Positions 25,957 to 33,736 of a stretch of 64,000 bases of DNA are shown piece by piece. The notes under the pieces are model-generated. The model was not told the DNA's origin. It searched no databases and saw only the letters and a list, made by a program, of their open reading frames with translations. Each line of letters opens with the position of its first letter. The stretch's first letter is position 1. Where the stretch lies: positions 124,001 to 188,000 of the IMG/VR virus record IMGVR_UViG_3300017971_000185. One strand, given 5' to 3'. The translations under genes were made by a program, and so were the position numbers. Origin of the DNA: a virus.

Positions 25957-27609
25957 ATGGCGCTGGACCAGACGACCAAGGATGCCTACATGCGCCTGCG
26001 GCCTCTGCGTGAGCGGACGGATCTCAAGCTGCGCAAGCTGAAGATGCTCAAGGACACCTTTACGGGGTTCGATGAGCAAGAGCATCCGCTCGACATTCGC
26101 TACTACCAAGTCCAAGGCATCTTGCATCTGGTCACGATGCTCCGGTTTGTGCTTGGCGATGATTGCGGTTTGGGCAAGTCGATCATGGCAATCGCGGGTC
26201 TTTGCTTTCTGTGGGAGAAAGATCCTGATCGCAAGGTCATTGTCGTCACCAACAAGACTCCCGTGGGTCAGTGGTGCAACGAGTTTGCGAAATTCTGCAA
26301 GCCAGGATCCATCAAGGTCATCCGTAACGACGGCAAGCCGAAGGAAAGGTTGGAAGCATACCGGGAGTGGGAGAGGAGCGAAGGCCCAACCGTCATGGTC
26401 ATGGGCTACGCCACGTGTCGGGTTGACTTCTCGCACATTCAGGAGTGGAAGGATTACATCGTAGTCTTCGATGAGGCGCAGGCATTCAAGTCACCGAAGA
26501 CGCAGATCCATCAGGTGTGCAAACACTTGTCTGCGCAAGCGGTGCGGTGCTGGTGCCTGACGGCTACTCTCATACGAAACAACCTCTCCGAAGGCTACGG
26601 TATCTACACGGTGCTTCTCGCTGGCACCGGGATTCAACTGTTCCCTGGCTCACTCACGGCGTTTCTGCACGAATACTACGTGATGCGGCTCCAGAAGGTC
26701 GGCAAGAAGGGACGCCAGATTCCGCTTCCTGTCTACCTCAAACGCGGCTCCGTAGAGAAGTTTCGTCTGCTCATCGATCCGTTCTATCTGGGGCGTCCAA
26801 AGCACGAGGTTGCGAAAGAGCTACCTCCGTTGACTATCCGCATCGAGAAGGTCGGTCTTTCGGCGGCCCAGACCACGAAGTACAACGAAGCGCTTGCTGG
26901 ATTGCTGGAGATCGATGCGACTGGTGAGGTCAAGGAGACGACGGTTCTCACGGCTCTCATCTACTGCCAGGAGATCGTTGACCACCCCGATCTGATCGAC
27001 TGCGAAGGAGATAGCAAGAAGCTAGAGCGCTTGCTCGACATCCTGACGACCGGAGCGTTCGCGGACGAGAATGTGATTGTCTACTCGCGTTTCGAGAAGA
27101 TGGCGACGGTACTGGCGAAGGCTCTGACGAAAGCCAAGGTCCCCTACGTTCGGATTACGGGTAAGGAGATCAAGAAGCTCACGTACAAGGGCAAGAAGGT
27201 CAGCGAACGAGATCGCGCGATGGGGAAATTCAACGACCCCGAGGATGAGACGCGCGTCTGTCTGATCACCGACGCGGGCTCGGAGGCGATCAATCTCCAG
27301 TCGGCCAAGCTCATCATCTTCTACGACACGCCTTGGTCTGGCGGAAATTATATTCAGACAATTGGTCGGATGATCCGCATCGGTTCGTTGCACGACCGTG
27401 TGTACGCGATGCACTTGGTTGCGGAGGGTACTATTGACGAGAAAGTGCTGGGCGTCCTCAAGCGGAAGATGAAGCTGATCGAAGCCGTCATGGGGAAACG
27501 TATCAAGGGCGAGGACGACAGCGATATCGAGGTCGATAGCCGGAACGACATCACCGAGTTGTTCCGCATCATGGCGAAGGACGCGCGGAAGAAACTCAAG
27601 GCGTCGTGA
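25957..27609 (+). CDS. SNF2-family superfamily 2 ATPase/helicase (550 aa)
   Basis: Predicted DNA-dependent ATPase that translocates on duplex DNA. Motif I is GDDCGLGKSIMA with Lys74, motif II is VVFDEAQ (Asp172-Glu173), motif III is LTAT (201-204), motif V lies around DAGSEAINLQSA and motif VI in QTIGRMIRIGS. The Q-rich motif VI and the pattern of insertions match small phage SNF2 proteins. ATG 25957 was chosen; GTG 25948 adds only three residues. A CCTATAG element and a GCGTAGGG (-10-like) lie upstream. The stop overlaps the GTG of the next gene. Likely roles: recombination, fork remodelling or transcription-replication clearance. Confidence 0.9.
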   Translation: MALDQTTKDAYMRLRPLRERTDLKLRKLKMLKDTFTGFDEQEHPLDIRYYQVQGILHLVTMLRFVLGDDCGLGKSIMAIAGLCFLWEKDPDRKVIVVTNKTPVGQWCNEFAKFCKPGSIKVIRNDGKPKERLEAYREWERSEGPTVMVMGYATCRVDFSHIQEWKDYIVVFDEAQAFKSPKTQIHQVCKHLSAQAVRCWCLTATLIRNNLSEGYGIYTVLLAGTGIQLFPGSLTAFLHEYYVMRLQKVGKKGRQIPLPVYLKRGSVEKFRLLIDPFYLGRPKHEVAKELPPLTIRIEKVGLSAAQTTKYNEALAGLLEIDATGEVKETTVLTALIYCQEIVDHPDLIDCEGDSKKLERLLDILTTGAFADENVIVYSRFEKMATVLAKALTKAKVPYVRITGKEIKKLTYKGKKVSERDRAMGKFNDPEDETRVCLITDAGSEAINLQSAKLIIFYDTPWSGGNYIQTIGRMIRIGSLHDRVYAMHLVAEGTIDEKVLGVLKRKMKLIEAVMGKRIKGEDDSDIEVDSRNDITELFRIMAKDARKKLKAS

Positions 27610-28559
27610 AGGTTCGCAACACAGGTAGTCGGCCTGTGAAGGTCAAATTCGGCGGGGATCCTGTCACGGTTGTGGAGATCGGCCCCAACCAGATGACCGA
27701 GATCCCTGACGTGCATTGGGATGAGCTACGCACGAGAAAACCGTACTCGGGGCATCTGGAGACCGGAAGGCTCGTTGAAGAAGGTTCGGGGCCAGACATC
27801 ATTCCTGGCGATGGCGATACCGACTGTCCGTTTTGCCATGGACGTGGGTTTGTCTCTGCGGACGGACGACGGGGGAAGCGATGCGATTGCGTGTACAAGC
27901 GTGACGTGTTGGCAAATGTGCGTCGTGTCTGGCCTGGCTACGATCTGATGAAAGCGGCTGTGCTCAAGAAGCCGTCTGTGCTCAGGAAGTACGTCAAGGA
28001 AAGTGCCTGGATCACTGGCGACACGGACAGCTACCGTGCTCATTTGCGTCATGTTGTCACGCGACAGGGGCCGAATTGGTTTGGCCGTGTGCGCACCGAT
28101 TCAGAGATGATGTCTGGCTGGTTCGCGCAAGCCAAGGCCAAGGCTATCGAGATCTATGACATCGACGTGATCGAGACGGAGGCACGCGACCTGGACTTGC
28201 AGGACTTGGCTGAGCCGCCTGAGCTACTGATCATGGTCCTCGGCGCCAAGAGAGCGAGGAACGTGGCTACGCCCGAGGTTCTGGAGGAGACGATCTCCAT
28301 CCGAGAGATTCTGGACAAGCCCACGTGGATCATAGATCAGCCGACCTACAGCCTCGAAGATGAGGCGCACAGGTGCAACTCTCCCGAAGTGCTCGGGATG
28401 CTCGAAAGGTTCAAGCGGGTTCACCTGGAGCCCCTCAAGAGCATGAAGGGCATTCGGCGTCGTGACGGGAACGGCGACGCGGCAACAGGAGCCGCGCCAA
28501 GGGTGACGCGTCCGGCAAAGGGCAGCACGAGTCGGATCGTAGAGGAGAAAAAGGAGTGA
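27606..28559 (+). CDS. Zinc-finger protein, possible helicase-loader-like (317 aa)
   Basis: The N-terminal domain (1-65) is beta-rich. A DnaJ-like zinc knuckle follows (CPFCHGRGF at about 74-82, CDC about 12 residues later). The C-terminal half contains ELLIMVLGAKRARN and EDEAHRCNSPEVLGMLERF, arranged like the sensor/arginine-finger part of a DnaC-type AAA protein, but no Walker A motif is visible. It sits directly before the DnaB-like helicase gene with overlapping stop and start. A role in loading that helicase is suggested by position; the ATPase signature is missing. Confidence 0.5.
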   Translation: MKVRNTGSRPVKVKFGGDPVTVVEIGPNQMTEIPDVHWDELRTRKPYSGHLETGRLVEEGSGPDIIPGDGDTDCPFCHGRGFVSADGRRGKRCDCVYKRDVLANVRRVWPGYDLMKAAVLKKPSVLRKYVKESAWITGDTDSYRAHLRHVVTRQGPNWFGRVRTDSEMMSGWFAQAKAKAIEIYDIDVIETEARDLDLQDLAEPPELLIMVLGAKRARNVATPEVLEETISIREILDKPTWIIDQPTYSLEDEAHRCNSPEVLGMLERFKRVHLEPLKSMKGIRRRDGNGDAATGAAPRVTRPAKGSTSRIVEEKKE

Positions 28560-30100
28560 AGATTCTCCTCCGGTCGTGTTTCCTGGTTTCCCCGTCCGAT
28601 GACGAGGAGTTGTTCCAGCGAAACTACCTCGCGCTCCTGGCTTCCGATCTGGGATTCGAAACTCCAGAGGATGATCTGCTGTGGATGTTCATCAAGGACT
28701 TCTTCCAGCAGCACATGCATGTGCCGTCATTGGCAACGATTCGAGCCCACTTCGAACGCATCAAAGAGATGGAAGTGGTCGACCGGGTGGAGACGGTTGC
28801 CAATTTCAACCCGCTCACACGCGGTGACTTCGTTCGCCATCTGGAGGAGAAGGCAGAGGACCGTCGTAGTCGTCTGATTCTCGAATACGCCAAGACGATG
28901 GTGAAGATTGTCGAGACCGGGATAGAGGTCCGCGACGGGAAGAACAAGACGTTTCTCAAGGGTGCTGTCGATGCCTGCCGCTATTTCTCGGACCTGAGTC
29001 ATGGAATCCTCGCACCTACGCTTGGCGCGAGGATGTCTGGTGATCTGCTGGCCGACACGGTGGGTTTCAAGGAGCACTACGAGCGCGTGGAAGCCGACCC
29101 GGAGTATGGCATCGGGCTGTTCTCTGGGCTGGAGCAGATGGACAAGGTTATCGCCGGGGCAAAGAAGGGCGAGCTTTGGATCCACGCTGGCTTCACGGGC
29201 GCAATGAAAAGCTCACTTGCCTTGCATTGGGCCTACGTCCAAGCGATCTACTTCAAGCACACGGTCTTCTACTGCTCGCTGGAGATGCCTCTCATCCAGT
29301 GCCGCAACATTGTCCACACGATGCACTCGTTTCACGAGAAATTCCGTGAGGACCGCATCCGTCTGGGCATTCAGGCTCCGAGCAAGAAGCAGACCGATGG
29401 CACCGTGTTCCACTACGATCGGGGGCTCGACTACGAGAAGATCAAGAACGGCAAGCTGTCTCCGAATGAGAAAGTGTTTCTGATGGAGGTGGTCGAGCCG
29501 GACCTGGAGGATGCCTCCAACGTGTACGGAGACATCCACCTAGAAGGAGCCGACCCAGACAAGATCGACTACACCATCGTTGATCTGCGCACGAAGGCAG
29601 AGATTCAGTACGCGAAGCAGCCGTTCGATCTCATATTCATCGACCACATGGGGTTGATGGCTCCCCGGAAGCGGATGGGATCAACGACGGAGAATCTCAA
29701 TGAGGTCGTTCGCGATGTCAAGAAGATGGCTCTCGGTTTCAACCGCGGGATGGGCATTCCCATTGTTGCCTTGTGGCAGATTAGCCGACAAGGATGGCGA
29801 GAGGCAGCGAAGGCCGAGGGCAAGTACAATCTTACAACTTTAGCCTACGCGAACGAAACCGAGAGGAGCGCTGATGTTGTGACCGCTTCGTGGATTGATG
29901 ATGAGTTGAAGGCGCAGGGTCGGTTCTACATGCAGTGTCTCAAGAGCCGTGACACGGCACCGTTCGAACGATTTCCTGTGCGTGTGGAGTTTCACTGTCG
30001 TCGCTTGCTCACGGATCACGAAGGCATCGAGGACAGTGAGGAGGCCAAGCAGAAGCGCAACGAGGAAGTGGCCAACGAGCTAGACGAGTTGTTCGCATGA
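28556..30100 (+). CDS. DnaB-like replicative helicase (514 aa)
   Basis: Unwinds DNA ahead of the phage replication fork. The N-terminal helical domain (about 20-150) and a RecA-like C-terminal domain are recognisable. Walker A reads AGFTGAMKSSLAL (residues 211-223), so the usual Gly before Lys is Met. Walker B is LIFIDHMGLM with Asp363, and IPIVALWQISRQGW is the helicase H3 region. There is an insertion of about 80 residues between Walker A and B (residues 265-345). GTG start overlaps the previous stop. It is flanked by the zinc protein and the methyltransferase fragments. Confidence 0.85.
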   Translation: MKILLRSCFLVSPSDDEELFQRNYLALLASDLGFETPEDDLLWMFIKDFFQQHMHVPSLATIRAHFERIKEMEVVDRVETVANFNPLTRGDFVRHLEEKAEDRRSRLILEYAKTMVKIVETGIEVRDGKNKTFLKGAVDACRYFSDLSHGILAPTLGARMSGDLLADTVGFKEHYERVEADPEYGIGLFSGLEQMDKVIAGAKKGELWIHAGFTGAMKSSLALHWAYVQAIYFKHTVFYCSLEMPLIQCRNIVHTMHSFHEKFREDRIRLGIQAPSKKQTDGTVFHYDRGLDYEKIKNGKLSPNEKVFLMEVVEPDLEDASNVYGDIHLEGADPDKIDYTIVDLRTKAEIQYAKQPFDLIFIDHMGLMAPRKRMGSTTENLNEVVRDVKKMALGFNRGMGIPIVALWQISRQGWREAAKAEGKYNLTTLAYANETERSADVVTASWIDDELKAQGRFYMQCLKSRDTAPFERFPVRVEFHCRRLLTDHEGIEDSEEAKQKRNEEVANELDELFA

Positions 30101-30585
30101 CCGACACACTACGAATCAACCTCTGGCATGGCGATTGCCGGGAGAGAATCAAGACCCTCGAATCTGATTCGGTGGATCTTGTCTTGACCGATCCCCCTTA
30201 CGACTTGACATCGGGTTCGGGGAAGGGCGGTTTCATGGGCAAAACTTGGGACGCGACCGGGATTGCTTTCGATCCTGATGTTTGGCGTGAGGTCTTTCGC
30301 GTTCTCAAGCCAGGTTGTTGGGCCAAGGTGTTCTCGGCGACGCGGACGTTTCATCGCGTCTGCGTCGCGATGGAAGAAGCCGGATTCGAAGGCGTGAAGG
30401 ACAACTTGGAGGCGTGGACCTACGGATCTGGCTTCCCAAAGAGCCTCAACATCAGTAAAGCCTTGGCCAAGGCCAAGGAAGATCCCCGCATCACACCTGA
30501 GTTGATCGAGAAGTGGAAGGGGTATGGAACAGCGTTGAAGCCTGCACACGAGATCATTGTTTGTGGAATGAAACCGACTGCTTAG
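30097..30585 (+). CDS. Beta-class DNA methyltransferase, N-terminal fragment with DPPY (162 aa)
   Basis: Contains the target-base motif TDPPYDLTSGSGKGG (about residues 31-45) and the downstream RVLKPG and GFPKSLNISKAL blocks typical of phage adenine/cytosine-N4 methylases. It stops at GTALKPAHEIIV plus seven residues, exactly where intact relatives continue with LARKP. That continuation begins the ORFs at 33152 and 33733 instead. No AdoMet-binding motif I (FxGxG) is present, so this piece cannot be a complete enzyme alone. An HNH gene begins 40 bases after the stop. It may pair in trans with the 33733 product or be a relic. Confidence 0.85.
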   Translation: MTDTLRINLWHGDCRERIKTLESDSVDLVLTDPPYDLTSGSGKGGFMGKTWDATGIAFDPDVWREVFRVLKPGCWAKVFSATRTFHRVCVAMEEAGFEGVKDNLEAWTYGSGFPKSLNISKALAKAKEDPRITPELIEKWKGYGTALKPAHEIIVCGMKPTA

Positions 30586-30625
30586 GTGGGTTTACCGTGG
30601 GAGGCTTCCGTGCTACAACATTCCC

Positions 30626-31255
30626 ATGCCAAAGGAGCGTCGGATTTGTGAGGGTTGTCGTCAGGCTTTCTGGGTCTATCCAGCGCAAATACGCAAAGGT
30701 GGGGGGAAGTTTTGCTCACGTGAGTGTAGTAAGAAAGGGGAACAACGGACGTGCCCGGTTTGCAGAAAGAGTTTCTATGCTCAACGATCACGGATTAAGC
30801 GTGGCGAAGCACGCTATTGTTCTCGGGAATGTGGTAACCCGGCGCGAGGTAAGAAAGGATCGGACAATCCAAACTGGAAAGGTGGCCGGTTCAAACGAAG
30901 CGATGGTTACATCGCAGTGTGGGTGGGAGACGGAAAGTATCGGTTGGAACATGATCTCATCATGGAAAGCCATGTCGGTCGGAGGCTTCGGCGTGGCGAA
31001 AATGTCCACCATGAAAGTGAGATTCGTGACGACAATCGGTTGGAGAACCTGGAGCTTACTGACTGGTCAAGCCACATCCGAGACCACCATGCTCAAAAAC
31101 CAGATCTCACTAAATGGGAGATGGTTGTGTGTATGAATTGTCGCAAGCCCTTCGCCAAGCGCTCATGTCAAGTTCGGAAAACAGCGCACCACTATTGCAC
31201 AAGAGTTTGTTATCTCGATGCTTGTGCGAAAGGGTCTCGGCCGGGAGGCAGGTAG
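30626..31255 (+). CDS. HNH homing endonuclease with zinc fingers (209 aa)
   Basis: Residues 1-75 hold two zinc-finger-like repeats (CEGCRQAF with FCSRECSKKG; CPVCRKSF with YCSRECGNP). The nuclease core is in GENVHHESEIRDDNRLENLE (124-143), with the catalytic His128/129 and Asn of the HNH_3 family. A third Cys pattern (CMNCRKPFA with YCTRVC) ends the protein. Composition is more AT-rich than its neighbours. It sits in the gap between the methyltransferase fragments, so it is the likely agent or passenger of the split. Confidence 0.88.
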   Translation: MPKERRICEGCRQAFWVYPAQIRKGGGKFCSRECSKKGEQRTCPVCRKSFYAQRSRIKRGEARYCSRECGNPARGKKGSDNPNWKGGRFKRSDGYIAVWVGDGKYRLEHDLIMESHVGRRLRRGENVHHESEIRDDNRLENLELTDWSSHIRDHHAQKPDLTKWEMVVCMNCRKPFAKRSCQVRKTAHHYCTRVCYLDACAKGSRPGGR

Positions 31256-31518
31256 TGACGATTCTCAAAGCAGACGGCACTGCGTACCGTGAGCCGGGAG
31301 AACCGTGCGATCATGGCATCACGTTCGATGAGGAAGAGGCGGAACGGATACTTGGAAACTGGGAGCCGCGCGACAGTACTGATTTCGTCATGGGCAATCC
31401 GGCCGCTGCGGAGGTTCGCAGACGATGGCCACGTCTGAATGGCCGGTGCCCTCTGGGCTGTGGTTACGTGGGCATCTACTACGCGAGTCCCGAGCACTAC
31501 ACCCTGGGAGACTGGTGA
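31255..31518 (+). CDS. Small hypothetical protein (87 aa)
   Basis: GTG 31255 has GGGAGG ten bases upstream and overlaps the HNH stop. The product begins MTILKADGTAYREPGEPCDH and contains CPLGCGYVG, possibly a metal site. Its stop overlaps the GTG of the MT-A70 gene, so the two are coupled. Function unknown. Confidence 0.55.
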   Translation: MTILKADGTAYREPGEPCDHGITFDEEEAERILGNWEPRDSTDFVMGNPAAAEVRRRWPRLNGRCPLGCGYVGIYYASPEHYTLGDW

Positions 31519-32180
31519 CGTTCTATCCCATAGTTGATGACCAGGGTGCCATTGCCGAGACGCAGATCTACACGATCTGTTTGGCGGACTGTCCATGGTT
31601 CTACTATGGCTCGGAAACGAAAGATGCTGCGGCTGGGAAGCACTACGGGCTCATGTCGCAAGAGGAGCTAGCTGCGCTTCCCGTGCGTGAGCTACTGGCC
31701 CAAGATGCCGCCTTGTTCTTGTGGGCGACCTGTCCTCGGCTCGACTACGCAATTGACCTGATTCGTGCGTGGGGTTTTCACTACCGTGGTGTCGCGTGGG
31801 TGTGGGCCAAGACACGCAAGGACGGAACGCTCATCCACGGGCAAGGTGTGCCTCCAACGTTCACAAAACCGACGACCGAGATGGTCCTGGCGGCGAGCAC
31901 GAAGCCTCGGGGGCGTCCGTTCAAGATCCAGACGAGCAAGATGGCGCAGTTGGTCGGGGCTCCCATGGAGGGAGAGGTCGTTCCTGCGCCACGTGAGCAA
32001 CACAGCGTCAAGCCCACGAAGTTTCATAGGCTGATCGAGGAGCTAGCCGGCCCAGAACCGAGCAAGATCGAGCTTTTCTGTCGGGGGCGTCCAGAGCCGG
32101 GGTGGCACGGATGGGGTAACGAGTGTAAACCAGCGGAGCCCGTGTCCTTCCATGACTTCGTGCGTGGGGAGTTGAGGTAA
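31515..32180 (+). CDS. MT-A70-family methyltransferase (221 aa)
   Basis: Predicted adenine-N6 methyltransferase on DNA or RNA. The catalytic motif is LADCPWFYYGSE, DCPW instead of the usual DPPW. Other family blocks: KHYGLMSQEELAALPV, ALFLWATCPRLDYAIDLI, WGFHYRGVAWVWAKT, TEMVLAAS and the C-terminal EHSVKP-like EQHSVKPTKF with IELFCRGRPEPGWHGWGNE. Length fits bacterial and phage members. Start GTG overlaps the previous stop; the ORF extends further upstream to 31425 but that would overlap another gene. Together with the other methylases it points to DNA protection. Confidence 0.88.
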   Translation: MTFYPIVDDQGAIAETQIYTICLADCPWFYYGSETKDAAAGKHYGLMSQEELAALPVRELLAQDAALFLWATCPRLDYAIDLIRAWGFHYRGVAWVWAKTRKDGTLIHGQGVPPTFTKPTTEMVLAASTKPRGRPFKIQTSKMAQLVGAPMEGEVVPAPREQHSVKPTKFHRLIEELAGPEPSKIELFCRGRPEPGWHGWGNECKPAEPVSFHDFVRGELR

Positions 32181-32189
32181 GGAGACAAC

Positions 32190-33155
32190 ATGTCTGAAAT
32201 CGGTAGACGACGGTTCTTGCAGTTTCTCGGGTTGGGAGGCGCTACGGCAGCGACGCTCACGACCCCGATCCCTGTGTTTGGGAGCGATGATGGGCCGAAG
32301 CTGTGGACGCCAGACCAGAAGATCGTGGGCGGGCATCTCGTGCTCGTGCCGCCGAAGGACTGGAGCACTCAGAGATGGAAGCATCCGAGTGGGGGCCGGA
32401 TCGAGCTTTCGACAGACGATCCCGAGAGTGGCGAGGCGATCGTGGGACAGGTTGGGCGAGCTTGGCCTACGGTAAGAGACAGGATCTACTGGGATTCGCG
32501 TAGAGAGCCGCTCATAACCGTGGGTCCGCAGCCGCTTCGGCTCAGCCTCGAACCCTCGACAACTCAGACCGTGGGGCAAGGTGTACAGGACAGGCCCCAT
32601 ACGCCTCATGCTGAGCACGCAATCGCGGTTCCGTTGTCCGAGAAGCACACGTCTGAGGAAGCGCATGCGGCGTTCTACAAAGGTGCGCAGGAGCTACGAA
32701 AGCGGTTCAAGGCAGAGTCCTTGAAGATTCTGGAGCGGGTGCCTGTTTCTTTGCGGCAAGATGCTCAGATCGTCACACTCGTGAACAACGCGGTCTACGC
32801 CGACGCGCTGTATGCTCCCGCGCTGTATGAGCAACAGGTTGCTGATCACGTACAACAACCGGGGTTCACGCTGCGTGCTGAGTGGTCGCAGTATGTGGTT
32901 GTGGGCGAAGTCGAGAGAAACGGCTGGCAAGTCTACAGCGAGACGGGTGAGTATCCCATCGAGATCCCGAGCGATCTCGACATGGAATTCTTGCTTCACA
33001 TGGACAAGATGATGCTAACTAGCGTCACGTACAACATCAGCAACAACGATAGCTGGACGGTCGTCACCACTCCGGGCGGCAAGTGGACTATTCCTGGCGT
33101 CGAGCCGCAGACGCTCGGTAAGCCTATCAAGAGACCGAAGATCCTCAAGCCGTGA
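32190..33155 (+). CDS. Tat-signal exported protein (321 aa)
   Basis: The N-terminus MSEIGRRRFLQFLGLGGATA is a textbook twin-arginine leader (RRxFLxxLG then a hydrophobic stretch, residues 6-30), preceded by AAGGAG. The mature part carries ELRKRFKAESLKILERVPV and a C-terminal beta domain; no enzyme motif is clear. Phage use of the Tat route is rare, so a bound cofactor or prefolded export is possible. The stop overlaps the GTG of the next methyltransferase fragment. Confidence 0.7.
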   Translation: MSEIGRRRFLQFLGLGGATAATLTTPIPVFGSDDGPKLWTPDQKIVGGHLVLVPPKDWSTQRWKHPSGGRIELSTDDPESGEAIVGQVGRAWPTVRDRIYWDSRREPLITVGPQPLRLSLEPSTTQTVGQGVQDRPHTPHAEHAIAVPLSEKHTSEEAHAAFYKGAQELRKRFKAESLKILERVPVSLRQDAQIVTLVNNAVYADALYAPALYEQQVADHVQQPGFTLRAEWSQYVVVGEVERNGWQVYSETGEYPIEIPSDLDMEFLLHMDKMMLTSVTYNISNNDSWTVVTTPGGKWTIPGVEPQTLGKPIKRPKILKP

Positions 33156-33736
33156 AAGTAGTCACGCTAGCACGCAAGCCGTTTCCTGCGTCGGCGGCCG
33201 AGTGTGCCGTCGAGTGGGGAACAGCGAGTGTGAACATCGGGGCGAGTCGTGTGGGCGGTAAGCCGAGAACAACACACAAACATGGGAACAGGCGGACGCG
33301 GAATCGAGGTCCCACGATGAAAGAGGGCTTCAAGGTCGGAGACTATGCGTCTCCGGGGCGTCGTTACCCCGCCAACCTCATCCTCCAGCACCGGTCTTCT
33401 TGCGAGATCGTGGGGGAGCGCGAGGTTGCGAGTGGGGTTGCTGTACGGGAGCGGAGCGGCGGCAAGACGATCTTCTCCGAGACAGCCAAGCCTCCCATGG
33501 AGAACATGACTTACGGGGAGGGAGGCAAGGAGTCGATCCCAGATTGGCGATGCGCTGAGAGTTGTCCTGTTTCCGATCTCGATGCGCAGAGCGGAATCTC
33601 TACGAGCAAGGGACACGTCCGGCACAATGCGGGATCGTGGAAGGTCCGCAAGGTGGGCAATGTGGTCGCAGCGGTCGAGACTCCGCACACGGACACGGGT
33701 GGCGCATCGAGGTTTTTCAAACAGGTGAAGCCGTGA
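33152..33736 (+). CDS. DNA methyltransferase middle fragment, copy 1 (194 aa)
   Basis: Begins MKVVTLARKPFPASAAECAV, the continuation expected after the N-terminal fragment at 30585. Contains the family blocks SVNIGASRV, RYPANLILQH, CAESCPVSDLDAQSG and GGASRFFKQVKP. Neither DPPY nor the FxGxG motif is present, so it is not catalytic alone. The adjacent gene starts with a diverged copy of the same module. It could be a scaffold or target-recognition part, or a decaying duplicate. Confidence 0.75.
   Translation: MKVVTLARKPFPASAAECAVEWGTASVNIGASRVGGKPRTTHKHGNRRTRNRGPTMKEGFKVGDYASPGRRYPANLILQHRSSCEIVGEREVASGVAVRERSGGKTIFSETAKPPMENMTYGEGGKESIPDWRCAESCPVSDLDAQSGISTSKGHVRHNAGSWKVRKVGNVVAAVETPHTDTGGASRFFKQVKP

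Noticed and set aside
30513-31136. Plus-strand ORF of 207 codons overlapping the HNH gene in another frame
   Set aside because: The competing frame carries intact zinc and HNH motifs; this one does not.
32498-32505. GCGTAGAG inside the Tat-leader gene
   Set aside because: Matches the -10 box, but the position 13 bases upstream (GACAGGA) does not resemble TAAACTT and it lies inside a coding region.
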